From NCBI GenBank assembly GCA_000711775.1, contig ARYC01001086.1:1-64000 (forward strand): a stretch of 64,000 bases of DNA, in the 5' to 3' direction. Numbering within the stretch: the first letter of the stretch is position 1; the number at the start of each line of letters is the position of its first letter. Shown in pieces: positions 38,321 through 50,522 of the stretch. Made by a program: the position numbers and the translations under genes. Under the pieces are notes generated by a model, which was not told the origin of the DNA, did no database searches, and was given only the letters and a program-made list of their open reading frames with translations. The stretch is from Oxytricha trifallax (lineage: Eukaryota > Ciliophora > Spirotrichea > Sporadotrichida > Oxytrichidae).

Positions 38321-38790
38321 AATGTTAAAAAATTAAACATAGATATGTAGTATGAATAAACTTTTTTATTCTAACCATTTCTCTATTTTAAATATGATTA
38401 ATAATTTGAATGAATTACATTAAATATAGCTTAAGAAATTATGTGTTAAGTATTTAGTGATCATTTATGAAGCAACTCAATATATTAATACTTTAAAATT
38501 GTTACAAATAAAAAAATATTAATACTTTTTTAGCAATTAAATAAAAATTATGGTAATATTTATTTTCAAACTCTATGAGTAATGAATAAAGTCAAGATTA
38601 ATGGTATTTTTTAACTAATAAATTAAGATAAAAGATTTATCCTTTTTTTGTGAGATCAAGTAGTTTGAATTTGAATATAGATTATTTTTCCTAATACATT
38701 TTTATCATCAATATTAATTATTTTCATGAAATTATAATACCCCATAACACCAAAATACCTTTTTTCAATAAATTTTTCTTAGAAAACCCT

Positions 38791-41700
38791 ATGATCATTA
38801 TTAACAAGCTCCTATCAATAGAAAATATCATTTTAATAAATAAATTTAAGGTTTTAAAATATCTATTGCCTGGAGATATTACTCGACTGCTTGAGATTTA
38901 TGAATGCTAGAAATATCAAAGCAGAAGATATTAGTTTTGCTAAATTTATATATCAATGAGGAATTTTAATTTAATAACCTTGTCTCTAAAAGCTCAAGTT
39001 GTGTTTATAAAGTTTAATATATTATTATAAATAAAAATAAGAGAAATACTAGGAGTTGTCTATAGTAGCAGCAGGAGTAGCAAAAGACCTGCTCAAAGTA
39101 ATAAACATGGAGTTACTAGATGACAATGAATTAAATGCAATGCTAGATTAAGCTCTTAACGAAGCACGAAGAATTGGAATGCGAGGGGAAATTATAGATG
39201 TAGCCATCACTCTATTGATTTATTTTTTACTATTCTCATTTCTATATTAAAACAATTAAAACTTTATCTGTTATCAATGTTCTAATTAAATTCAGAAGTA
39301 TACTTAATGATTAAATAACCCACTCTAAAGATGCTTCGGAACAACTTCCTAACTGAAATGCAGAACAAAAGTGCAAATTCAGACGATGAGGGTTAGGGTA
39401 TGGGAGACGGTGATCATCATCAACTCGAGTACTATGATGAAGATAAAACTCTCAATGTTTATGACGAGAAGTATGACCAGTATATTGATTCTACAGCTGA
39501 GGAGCTTGGTCTCACTTCAGAAGTTGAACCTAATTTAATAATATTACTAACATTTCTAGCAAAAATTGATGCTTGTTTTATCATTAGTAATAATAGTATA
39601 GTATTACAGAATGAATTAAAATTTAGGGTTTCATCCATATGACAGCGATTACTTGAAGATAAGCAATCTGAACTTAAACTACGTCAAGAAAAATCTCAAA
39701 GAAGCACAATTTAACTTAAGCAATTTATTTTTACCTCTGGATTGAATAATTCTATAGATATTTTCTGATGATTAAAGCACAGAAATTCTTGCGTGATGAA
39801 GAGTCATACGCTTACAGAAATATCTTTGATCGATGCTATTTCTTGCTCTGTGACTCTACTGAGGAAGTATCAGCCTCATCGAAGGCTTATAATTTAGCAA
39901 AGAACGATACTAATCTGAAGCTGGCAAGGATCATATTTAGATAGGTTTTTATTTACCAATTTAGAAAATAGTCAAATAAAAGGGAAAGATGAATCAGTTC
40001 CAGAAAATATTATGAAGATAATTTATGAATATTAGATATAGAAATGGATTAGACAGTCTATTTCCACCAAAACTAGAGCCCTATCCTGGACAGGCCATTA
40101 TTAAATCTGAATCTGAGATGAAAAGAAGGCCTACATTTAAGATTAAAATTTAGCTTACTTCTTATTAAAATTATGGAACACTTTTGAAGTTTCTAATGCA
40201 TTTTTAAACTATTTTTTTATGTTTTTATTGCTGCCTAATTCTATTAAACCACCATCAGACGAGAACAAAATTCAATCTTATAAGTATTTGCTGAATAAAG
40301 ACTACCTAGAATTTAACGGCACCAAGTTAACTCACCCCATCACAAAAATTGATAAAAATAAGGCTGTAGTGGCAGTAGGTTTCAACCGTTGTTTGTTTGG
40401 TATTTGTGAGACTGATGACTTCACAAAAAACACTCTATATGCGAGGATATAGGAGCTATCGATAATTTTTTATATTTTTTCGATTAAATTAAAAAGATTT
40501 TTAGCACTATTTTAAATAAAATTTCTCCAGTTCAATAATGAGAAGTAAAATATAAAGAGCTCTTTGAAGAATTTGTAGTGAAAAAGAGTCGTTTAATAAA
40601 TGAAGATTTAACAGACGAATTTTACCTCCAAATTTACAGATAAATAAATCGCAAAAACCTGCAATAAAGTGAGAAATCTGCTAGAGCAATTGCAAATGCC
40701 TTGTTTATTTTGGCATTATTTTCCAGATATACCACACCTTCGAAGGATCTCGTGGAAGGCATGGAAAATTGGCTAAATTAATTAAGGGAGAGAAGTGGTG
40801 CAGAGTTTTATCGATTAATTTAACTGATCAATAGCAATTTCAATATCGTGAAGAGAGTTGATACTAATATTGAGTCAGTGATAATTTTATTTAGAATTAT
40901 GCTTAAGAAAGCTAAAACTAAAATTGAGAGACTAATATTACATTTAAGTAATTTTTAAAAATTGTTTGTATATCAATACCAAAACTTATTGCTACTGGGC
41001 CCCTTGCTTTGCAGAGATAGAATCTATAATAACTGGTGAACCCATTTAAATCCAGGTTTACTCCCCAATCGGAGACGTCTATTAATATACAGTAGATGAA
41101 TTAACGACTGTGGAATCACTGCTCTAGTAGCATATTTGGAATTATTTTAATTTACTATTATTACATAAATACCCATTCTATGAATATTTGAATTGGCTTA
41201 CTTTATATAAAGTATTAATAAATCTAATCTTTTAAATTGGAAAGAGAAATTCTTTGCGAAAGAGCCAGATCAAGAGTTTTATTGGTTGTATTAGCACGTA
41301 GATCGCGGTGATTAATTCGATTAACCGCTGTCCAAAGATAAGAGAATTCTCAAACTATTGTATAAGAATGAAAAGACTTAGGCGTTTTATTATATTAGTA
41401 AGATAATATACTCTTATAATGGAGCTTATTACTATTGAGTATTAATATATATAATTAGGGGTTAATATAGAGATAATCAGTTTATAAGGATAATTAATTT
41501 AGCCACTTGGATGATCCAAATAATAGCATTAATATGTATTATAATTTTTTATTAAGGCTTTATAATTTCTGAGCTAGTAATAAGTACAATATAGTTACTT
41601 TTTTAAAAAACTATAAGCATGAACAGCAGCTTTTCACCGGATCGTAAATATTCTTTTATTAAGAAGAAGTCAGCTAAATTCATGAGAAAAAAGACTCTTT

Positions 41701-44482
41701 TTGCAGCAAATATAGATACTCTCCAAGAAAATGAATACATAATAAATATTTGTTATTATTTAAAAATGAAAATAACTTATAAGATTGTATTTTATACGAT
41801 ATAAATTTCAATGATGTTATAAATATTTTCTCCATTACTTAAGTAAATTTATGATTTTATCTTATTTTATTGTTCTTAGTAAGCAATTCTTAATGTTTTT
41901 ATAATATTTATTTTATAATTTAATAGGAATACCAAAGTACAATCCTACTGGTAAGGAAGAAACTCTTCACAGCCCTTCACCTGGACAAAACGTCAAGACT
42001 TTGGCAAAGAAACCTTTAAACTTCCTCTATCACTAAGTTAGAATGGACTACATTGAGAAAAATATTTTGAGGAGGCTGTGTAACTATGAGGATGTGAGTT
42101 TATTCGCGGCGCTTATTTTGAAAGTTAAGTATTGGGGTAAAATACTGAGGTCTAAGGATAACTCCCTTACTAAAGAGTAAAAGATTTATAGGATTTGTTG
42201 TAATTATACTAGAGTATGATTGGTATATCTAACAAACAACTATATAGTTAAATTATCTATTAAAGAGTTGATCATAAAGAACATAGACTACGCCATCCCA
42301 TAAACATTTATGAGAGAGAAATCTTAAGATTATTGGGTGCAGAAAATTCAGAGAGACTTCGATCGACACAATTTGAGAGAGCTGTCAATTGAAGAGGCTT
42401 AGGAGAGATTTCTATCTATATTTGCTTAATATAACTTAGCTTTCAGTACTTACTATGTAATGAGAGCTACACCTATAAGAGATTCATCTAGCATTGATTC
42501 TTTCATAAATAATGGAGTAAATACCGTTTATTTAATAGACAAAACACAGTTATATCCCATTATAATTATGACAATAGCAAATTATATAGATCTTTTACCT
42601 TCATAAAAGCTAAAAAAAATTAAATAAATAATGGGTAGAATCCTAACATACTGTTAAGACAATTTGACTTAGATGAAACAGATGATTTTATCAGTCCCTC
42701 TCATTTAACAAGTGGTGGAGGCCACACTTTCAAAAATACTAGAGAGTCTTTTTTAAACCAGCACATGAATAATGACTTACTTTGTGTGGTAAACTTCAAT
42801 GGAATAATCTTTTATGAAAACCAGAAGAGAGATAAAGTTATCCAGAAGATTCAATTTGATGAGTTGTTATATGTCATGGGGTCTAATGATAAAATTATGA
42901 TACTTTATATAAAAATTAATTTATAACTGGTTAAAAAGATTATTTAATGACACGTTGAGAATAGGTTTTGTAAATAAAGGACAACTAAAAAGTACAGATA
43001 TCAAAATCGATATTTTCACCACTAATGGCCAGAATTCAAGACTAATAGCTGAAGATATTGTGGCTTACTGCTAAGTGAGACTGGCTGAATGTTCTAAGAA
43101 TGACATGATCGAGATTGTCAAGAGAAACATCATAAACATTTTTGAGGATCTTGAAGACCCGTTTGCTGCAGGTGGAAATGGCATGGATGACATGGGTTTG
43201 TTCGATATTTCCTAAACAAGTCCAGATCGAAACAGATCGAACAACAATACATATAAGAGATAAGCCACGCGCACAGGTGGTGGAACAGCTGACAAGTTCA
43301 GATAAAGCAATATAGGGGCTTTTGAGTTTTTAGGAGGGGACTATGACTATTCTTAAGGCGGCTCCCCAGATAACAAACTCATGGAATCTTAGATTAACCT
43401 CAAGCAGATTTAGCAGAAGCTCAATCACTAGAGAGGCAATTAGTTTAGATTCAGAGAGAAAATTCTCATTTATCTTAAGAGGTATCCACTGTACATGTCA
43501 AAGCAGATGCAGGCTTCACCTAGCAGAGGTGGAAACGATCTGATTGGGATGGGTGGCGCGACTTCAAACTTAGCCACAGGATTCATTGGAAATTAACACA
43601 GAAACACTTTGATGGGTAGAAATGGAAGTATAGCAAATAAAACTTAGTTGCAGTTACCATCAACAGGTAGCTCTGGCTTTTCATTAATATAAAATTTTGA
43701 AAGAATTCAGTTTATAAATTATTGGCTTATTAGGCACTAGAGATAGCAACAGTGGAAGCTCTTAAAACACCAATAAAGATAGACAAAGCATGCTTAAACT
43801 GTAATTAGCTTCATTCAGAATTGAAGAAGACAAAGAGGAAGATGAAGACGATAGCAATTCTGTCAAAGAATTTTAAAACCTTAAAATTTGAATTTAAAAC
43901 ATTGTAAATCATCGAACCTCATCCTTTTTATCCCATTAGGCATTCACTTTAATTTAAAAATTTACTAATGACGACTACTCAGACAAGAATTACAGCTCAA
44001 GTGGAGCACCAGGTAATAAGCGAACCAATTTAAGAAACTAGTCCAAAAACAGAGGCGCAAATAATGAAATAGTTTTAGGCAAAAGCTAATTCCCACCTCT
44101 CTCCAATAAAAGCGGTGGGGACTTGAGTGGTGGAGAATAGAACAGCAGCAGTAAAACTTCTCCACTGGGCACATCCAGCAACAAATTTGGGTATTAGTCC
44201 TAGAGAAACGCAGGAGGCAATATCTCTGAAAGTTCATCAGCTAACAATCTGATTAATTAGTAGCAATAACAGCTATAGAATAAAAGCAGTCATAGAGAGA
44301 GTGTGATTAACCTTTAAAAATAAATTAAATTATAAAAATTAAACTCTAAGAGAATTTAACTAATTTGGTAATTTATCATGTCACTTTAGCTTTAAGAATA
44401 AAATAATTAAATCTACGCAAAAATCGTTCTAAAAATATAATTATTTCAAACTTAAAAAATTGCAAATCGAAATTGAATAAAG
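38791..44482 (+). CDS. MyTH4-FERM domain protein
   Basis: Plus-strand gene in many MDSs; the start is uncertain (ATG 38791, or the ATG at about 39105 giving MELLDDNELNAMLDQALNEA). The acidic N-terminal part runs to 39530. A MyTH4 domain is seen at about 40545-40800 (LTDEFYLQIYRQINRKNLQQ, then ALFILALFSRYTTPSKDLVE). It is followed by a FERM F1 lobe at about 41000-41140 (CFAEIESIITGEPIQIQVYS, then VDELTTVESLLQQHIW), F2 at about 41940-42420 (PLNFLYHQVRMDYIEKNILR) and an F3/PTB-like part at about 42660-42900 (DLLCVVNFNGIIFYENQ). The tail to about 44.4 kb is Gly/Ser/Asn/Gln-rich. In myosins and some kinesins this tandem binds microtubules or membrane cargo. No motor domain is visible, so this is a tail-only protein or the motor lies elsewhere. 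Many IES joins, and the stop, are unresolved. Confidence 0.75.
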
Positions 44483-44520
44483 AAATTTTGATTATTTTCA
44501 ATTTTTTTTATTTTCTTGTG

Positions 44521-46140
44521 ATGGGAACGAGATCAGGCTTTTCATTCAAGTAGAACGCTATATCATTCGCAAGTCAAAACACAAATAATGGTGGAAGAAA
44601 AGACAGCGAGTTGATGGTCTAGGATGACGATGAAAGAAAGCGAATGATGCCCAAGACACCTGTCAGAGAAGAAATTAATAGCAATTAAATGGCTGTAATA
44701 AACGAATTGTTTAAATCTAAGTCAAGTAAGATCACTTAAAACATTTTTATCGATATATATTTTCACTTTAGATGATGAGGAGGATAATATAATGGAAAAT
44801 TGGGATGATTTAATCTTTGAAAAGTTAGTCTAAATTTGAGAAAGAATAGAATTCAGGGTATATTAAAAATCTAAATTTAATCATAGTAGAATTAGTTTAA
44901 TTATGGAATTATCAAGCCAACCAAGAGTTCAAAACTCATCAGACGTGCCTGCATCAGATTTAAGTCATACTCTTATCTAAGGGGTTGTGGATAGATATAA
45001 AGGCATGGAAGTGATTAATTTAGATTCACTGGCTTCAACAGAAGAAGAATTTGAACAACAGATTAAGTTTCTTTAAATATATCATGTATAATCTGCGCGT
45101 CATATTTCATTGATATTTGGGGGGGGGGGTTGGTAAATATTAAATTATAAAGTTTAACATGAGTCATTGGATAAATGAGGGCATAAGGTCAGTTTAGATA
45201 TAATTTGCCCCACCTAAATGTCATTTGATGAATGTTGCAGTGAGACATGGTTTTTAATTTCATCATGCCAGTCCCAAGGGATATGTGCTCATGTGTCTAT
45301 GGCTTGACAAGAAAACTCCTTGCAAGATACCAGCATACTCTGATCATTCATTTTGAGTGTTTTTATAGCATAAGTTCACAAATATTTATAGACTAAAAAA
45401 TACCCAATATATAATTAGGACTATTTCAATTCTAAAAACTAAGTATTAAAATTATAGGAATAACAGAGAAATTATTCCTATTTAAAATTGGGGATTACGT
45501 TGGCGTAGGCGGAGCTATTATAAACGACAAAAATGAGATTTTAATGATATAAGAAGTAAGATCCCCAGAGCCCAGACCATGGAAGTTGCCAGGAGGTTTC
45601 ATGAACCCAGGTGAAACTATAAAGCAAGCCTGCGAAAGAGAAGTTTATGAAGAGACTGGAATTAGGAGTGAATTTGTGGGGATGCTTGGAATTAGAGAAT
45701 AACTACAGGTCAAATATGGGTGTACAGACCTCTATATAGTCTGTCTCTTGAAATTGAAGCAGAGAGCTACAATTAAATTATAAAATTTTTATCTGTAAAT
45801 TCTCATTTGTATATTTAAAAATACTACTGATGACTCTGAGGAAAGTAAATAAGTTAATATCTATGAAAATGATTAAATCGATATTCAAGATAAAGGAGAA
45901 GTTTATGATGCCAGATGGATACCCATAGAAGAATTAAGCACTAATGAAGATGGATGCAAGTATAGAATGTTCCAAAATGCATATCAATTTATCTCAGGGT
46001 TACATCAACAATCATTAAATACTTCAATTAGTTTTTAAAGTATATTAGGAAAGAGTTTATATTTTTTTATAGAATACATTAACTACAAAGAGACAATTGA
46101 GCGTGCTCAGGCTAATATTCATGTACTATATATGAATTTA
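44521..46140 (+). CDS. Nudix hydrolase, NUDT6-like
   Basis: ATG 44521 (MGTRSGFSFKQNAISFASQN). After a Ser/Asp-rich N-terminus comes the pre-Nudix region (FEQQIKF, then NMSHWINEGIRSVQIQF and RHGFQFHHASPKGYVLM). The Nudix fold follows at about 45490-45790. The Nudix box is complete: G-G-F-x5-E-x7-REVYEETGI (GGFMNPGETIKQACEREVYE at about 45593), the metal-binding helix that hydrolyses nucleoside diphosphate-linked substrates. The GFxFHH pre-Nudix motif is typical of NUDT6/FGF-antisense proteins; the substrate is unknown. IES 45065-45149 has pointer AAGTTT. A second join near 45356/45480, pointer ATTT, gives DHSFKIGDYVGVGG. The C-terminal DARWIPIEELS near 45910 fits. The exact stop is unclear. 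Confidence 0.85.
45065..45149. other. IES in Nudix gene, pointer AAGTTT
   Basis: AAGTTT is at 45065-45070 and 45150-45155. Removal of 85 bp joins EEFEQQIKF to NMSHWINEG. The IES contains an 11-G run (45119-45129). Confidence 0.82.
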
Positions 46141-47465
46141 TTAATTTTTAATTTTTAACAAAAATAAAATTTATTTTTTTAAAATAGTAAAAGTGAAAGT
46201 TTACAAATAGGATTACGGATATTATTCTATTTAGGTTTAACTTGGCGTTTTTATTGATTTTTGATTTTACTTATGAAAGTAAATTAAAAACTATTAAAGT
46301 TTAGAATTTTATTTTTACCCTCTTTAACACAAGCTAATATATTCTACTATTTTAAAGTTTTCATGCAATATTCATTTTCATCTTAAGTTTTCTTATTCAT
46401 ATAAGATTAAAAGTTAATTTCTTGATTTTAATGTAATCATTAATATATTAAATTAAATTAACTTTTAAGGTTTTATTCCAACATCATTCTATATTTTTAT
46501 AATACTTCTGGTTCAGAGTAATTGCCTAAACTTGAGGATTTTATTAAGAATATTTCCCTAACTTATTCTGAATTTTAACCTAAATCCACTGTCTCAGCTA
46601 AGTACCCCAGCATAGGTTTTATAATTGACATTCTTTTATATATAATAAAATAAAAGAACAACTATCTTTCAAAATGCTAATGTAAATTTATAATTGATAT
46701 CTTTTTATTTTATGCCAAAATATAAAAAGAGTTATATAATTATTTCACATAGCACCTCTTATTTCTATTTTTGTCAAAATTTTTAAATATTTCTTGAGAA
46801 ATTCTATCAATTTACTTGTTTAAGGCATTCATATGACAATGCTTCAATAAATAAACTTTGCCTATTTAAAAGTAATTCTTATATCTCGAATAAGTAAACT
46901 TTATATAATCAGATGAAAAAAAAGAATAATTTCTAATCAAATCGTATATTAAAACTCATTTATTATTAAAAAAATGACTTAAAATTTAAATAAATAATTA
47001 GGTGCAAATGACACTTGGAAATACTATAGGCCAGCTGCTTTTGACAATCATATATAGAAATTGTGATCAAATATTGATATATTTATATTAAGAGTGTAAA
47101 CTTAATAACTTGGATACAATAAATTTAATAATTAATCATATTATTTCATAAACATTATTGTTTATTTTATTATCTCGTTTTATGTATATTAAATTCTAAT
47201 GCACAAATTAAAGAATTTTATATCAAATTTACTACTAAGAAAATTTTGTTCTATAATTTCTTTAATCAATGATGCTGCATGTGGATAATCCATATTTATT
47301 TAAGTTTATATTCAAATGAAAAATAATGAATTATTATAAAATCATTTATATTTATCTATTTTCTACTATTGGATGTTACCTTGATTGTGATTGTTAACAT
47401 TAGGTCCTTGACTATGTTGAAATTATTTATGCTATAAATAGTAAAATCATTAATAAATAACATAA
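46141..47465. other. AT-rich spacer
   Basis: No supported gene. It lies between the Nudix gene's 3' end and CDC23 block B. Confidence 0.5.
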
Positions 47466-48177
47466 ACATATAATTAATGTTGGAACTATGCGAGTTGATT
47501 GATCTCTCTAATGAGGGCACTGGCATCTTCTCTCTCTGTGCCACTGTAATCATGCAGTCTTCTAGCAAAGGCAATGGCTTCCTCGTATCTCTCCATACTT
47601 TTGTAGTATTTTGCCAGGTACATCAGCGCTTCTGTAGTTTCGCTAATATTTTATTTTATGTGTTATATAAAGTATGGTGTCAGAGTCTCATTTAGTCAGT
47701 ATTTTTACAGTCATTTTCTTCTATTTCTATAAATAATTTGAAAAAGTGACATCTTAAATCAGGAAATTTACAAAAGTTTATTAGAAATTCGCTACTCTCG
47801 ATTTCTTCAAGATCTTTTCTTTTCAAGTTAATTTAGAAGCAGTTTGCTGCTTTTTCATGCTCACCCATTATTTTTCAGATAATTTATACTATTTTTTCTC
47901 TCAATTATTTAATAAATTAATGATGGGAAGTATAATAAATACTTATTAATTACTTCACCCATTTGGATATATAGCTTTGCTAATTTGTGAAGTGCAATAC
48001 CCTCCTTGTCCTTGAATCTCTCTCCCTTCTCATGACACTTTGCCGCCTCTTCCTTTCTGTCCATTTTCTCGTAACACCCTCCCATGGCTATCCACATACG
48101 AGAGTCCTGTGGTCTATAAAACAAAAAAAATTATAATTTCAATTGGGAACTTACTTAGATAAGGCAGCATTAGCATA
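47466..48177 (-). CDS. CDC23: APC8/CDC23, displaced interior MDSs (block B)
   Basis: Minus strand. The first MDS starts at pointer TATGCTAATGCTG (48165-48177) and encodes ANAALSK, then a 41-nt GTAAGT..TAG intron (48114-48154), then PQDSRMWIAMGGCYEKMDR and GIALHKLAKLYIQMGE. The intron join makes ALSKPQDSRM, the CDC23 family's LRPNDSRM site. An IES with 9-bp pointer (minus AATGGGTGA; 47861-47869 and 47955-47963) joins to HEKAANCFQINLKRKDLEE. A further MDS (about 47480-47650) gives EALMYLAKYYKSMERYEEAI and ASALIREINQLA. These residues fall exactly between the middle and the tail encoded by block A 13-15 kb away. Three unrelated plus-strand genes lie between the blocks. The join from this block to the tail MDS is not firmly identified; TAG gives an in-frame join. 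Confidence 0.92.
47861..47954. other. IES in CDC23 block B, pointer AATGGGTGA (minus strand)
   Basis: TCACCCATT on the plus strand at 47861-47869 and 47955-47963. Removal restores KLYIQMGEHEKAANC. Confidence 0.87.
48165..48177 (-). repeat. CDC23 scrambled pointer, copy 2
   Basis: Identical 13 bp to 32776-32788 in the same orientation. Joining at the repeat produces the continuous in-frame sequence HYYANAALSK. Confidence 0.9.
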
Positions 48178-48292
48178 AAAAAGATAATGCCATTTTATAT
48201 TAATACAATATTATAGAGTATAAATAATTAATATTAAAAAATATAGAATAAAATTAAATACTTTTAAAAAAATAAATATAAACTTGATAAAA

Positions 48293-50381
48293 ATGAATGC
48301 AAAGCAAAGGCAATCGCCTAAAAACTATAATATAAAATTAATTGATTAACTTTACGTCTAATAGAAAAGTAACTTTCTCAGTAATTTTATGATATTTTTA
48401 CAAGATATTTTAATAAATATATACAACTATAACGACGATGACGAAGAAGAGAACTACGAATAAGACCAAGACTAATACGACATGTAGTATGAAGAAGATG
48501 TACAGCCAAAACAATAATAACAGGTATAATAATAGCACAACAACTCAGATGATGACAATGGTTTCTACTCTGATAGAGGTGGCAACTCTCAACTAGGCTC
48601 TGGTAAGTTATTTCTATAAATCACAAAAGTTGTGTGGTCATTGAATTTTCAAGAAAGATAATTCTTTCTTTCTATTTCTCAATGCGAATTTGAACTAGAG
48701 AGTAAAATCCTGCTCTTTTATCAATACAAATTTACTAATCTTCTCATTTTTAGCCGTAAGAGGTAATTAAAGCAGCAAGAAAGACCTAAACATAAAAATA
48801 AATAATAACAATCACTTGACATCCAAATAAGCCAACATCACTCATTTGGACTAGTAAATGAACTCTACTGCTACCTTTGAATAGTAACAACTACAGCAGA
48901 AACATAGTAAAATGGTTTATATTTATTTTAATTATTTCTACTTTTAACATCAGATGAGGATGTCTGTGGACTAAGGGAAACTCAAAAATGCCAAGTAGCA
49001 ACCAATTAAGGCTTAACCTATGTAGCAGTTATAACAAGCTTCTGACCCATATTCTGTGGAATAAATGCGTGACATCAATTTCAAACTAAAGGAAGAACTT
49101 AATTATAAATATTAAAGGGCAAATTAAGTGAAATCCTACTGTAATTATAATCAAAAGTAGTTATAAATATCATCATCATTACTATAAATAAATTAAGAAC
49201 TAAGTTCATTGATAGAAAGACTTGAAATAGCTCTAAATAAATTCAAAGATCGCAAGGAGAAAGACAAGTAGAGATATGGAATAAACCCTTAATATTTCAA
49301 TTATAATATTTATTTCAATCCACTTGGGAATCTAATAATTGTATATCTAATTTGTGATTTTTTTTACACTTAAAATACCAGAACCAATCTCAGCTGCCAG
49401 ATGACCTCCTCCAAAAAGAAAAAGAGTTAAGAAACGCTCATTCCCGTTCCACCAACGTGAAGAAAGAAATCCTAAAAATCCGCAGAAAATTGGAAACTAA
49501 CGTAGACATAAACTTGATAACAGAACTTGAGAATGAAATCAAGAACAAGGAGTAGTTGCTGGCTAAATTAGAGGATTAAAACAACCAGATTAAGAAAGTT
49601 GGGTTTCAATAACAGAGAGCCATGTAGGACTTGAATAAGGAGGAGGAGTTGCAATAGTAACTGTCGCACACTAACATGCAAATCAGGCAGGTCAAATTGG
49701 ACACGAGGTAGATATAGGAACAATACAAAGAGATTGATAAGAGTATTCAAGAAGAGCACAAATAAAGAATTATGATTTTTACATGTAGTTTAATTACGAA
49801 ATTTATTCATTCTTAAGACATTCAATATATTTAGCGCACAAGATTATCTACGATTTGGAAGAACGTTACAGAAAAATTAATGCTCTAATTGCCATAAAGA
49901 AGCGTAAAAACCCAAATGCTCAAGATCCTGTATTTTTAGTTTTAGTGTACCTATAAAATAACACTTTTAATTATTTCAAGATCAACCAGCAGACCCAGAT
50001 GACCTCCTAACTGAAGAAGAACTTGAAAGTTAAATCAAAGCCCTAGAAGATATAAAATTGGAAAGAGAGCAGAAAGCGAAGAGATAAATAGCTGATCTGG
50101 ACAGATAGCTCACCACCTAGAAGGAAGAGCAGGAGATAAATGAGATTAAGCTCAAGGACAAGGACTAGCAACTTAAAAACGCAGAACTTAAAATCAAAGA
50201 AATGAAGAGATAAATTCAAGTCATTCAGTAAAACACTAAATAAGCAGCTGCAAACGCACTGGAAAATCAGTAGAAAGAATAGTAGTAGAATTAAAACATG
50301 GAAATTTAAGAGGGAGCGGGAAACTTTAGTCATTTTAATAAGGTCAGAAAAGCTGGATAAGTCACTAAGAAATTGCAGTGA
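48293..50381 (+). CDS. Long coiled-coil protein, acidic/Q-rich N-terminus
   Basis: ATG 48293 (MNAKQRQSPKNYN) joins across an IES (48323-48424, pointer AACTATAA) to DDDEEENYEQDQDQYDM. TGA is at 50379-50381 (…AGQVTKKLQ). The N-terminal third is Asp/Glu/Gln/Asn-rich. From about 49060 the protein is almost entirely heptad-type coiled coil (KEKELRNAHSRSTNVKKEIL near 49420, TELENEIKNKEQLLAKLEDQ near 49520, EREQKAKRQIADLDRQLTTQ near 50060). Interruptions near 48605-48750, 48915-48955, 49285-49380, 49785-49835 and 49935-49980 are AT-rich; the first starts GTAAGTT and may be an intron, the others may be introns or IESs. Structural or cytoskeletal role inferred; no family was recognised. Confidence 0.8.
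48323..48424. other. IES in coiled-coil gene, pointer AACTATAA
   Basis: AACTATAA is at 48323-48330 and 48425-48432. Removal of 102 bp gives QSPKNYNDDDEEEN. Confidence 0.85.
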
Positions 50382-50522
50382 TTTTTACGATTTATTAATA
50401 CAATATTACTTTTTAAATTTAAGACTTATTGTTTTAGTTAACCAATTACTTTGATCTGGAAATGAAAATCTACAGAAAACTTAACATTTCATACAATTTA
50501 CATATAAATTAACATTAATTAG

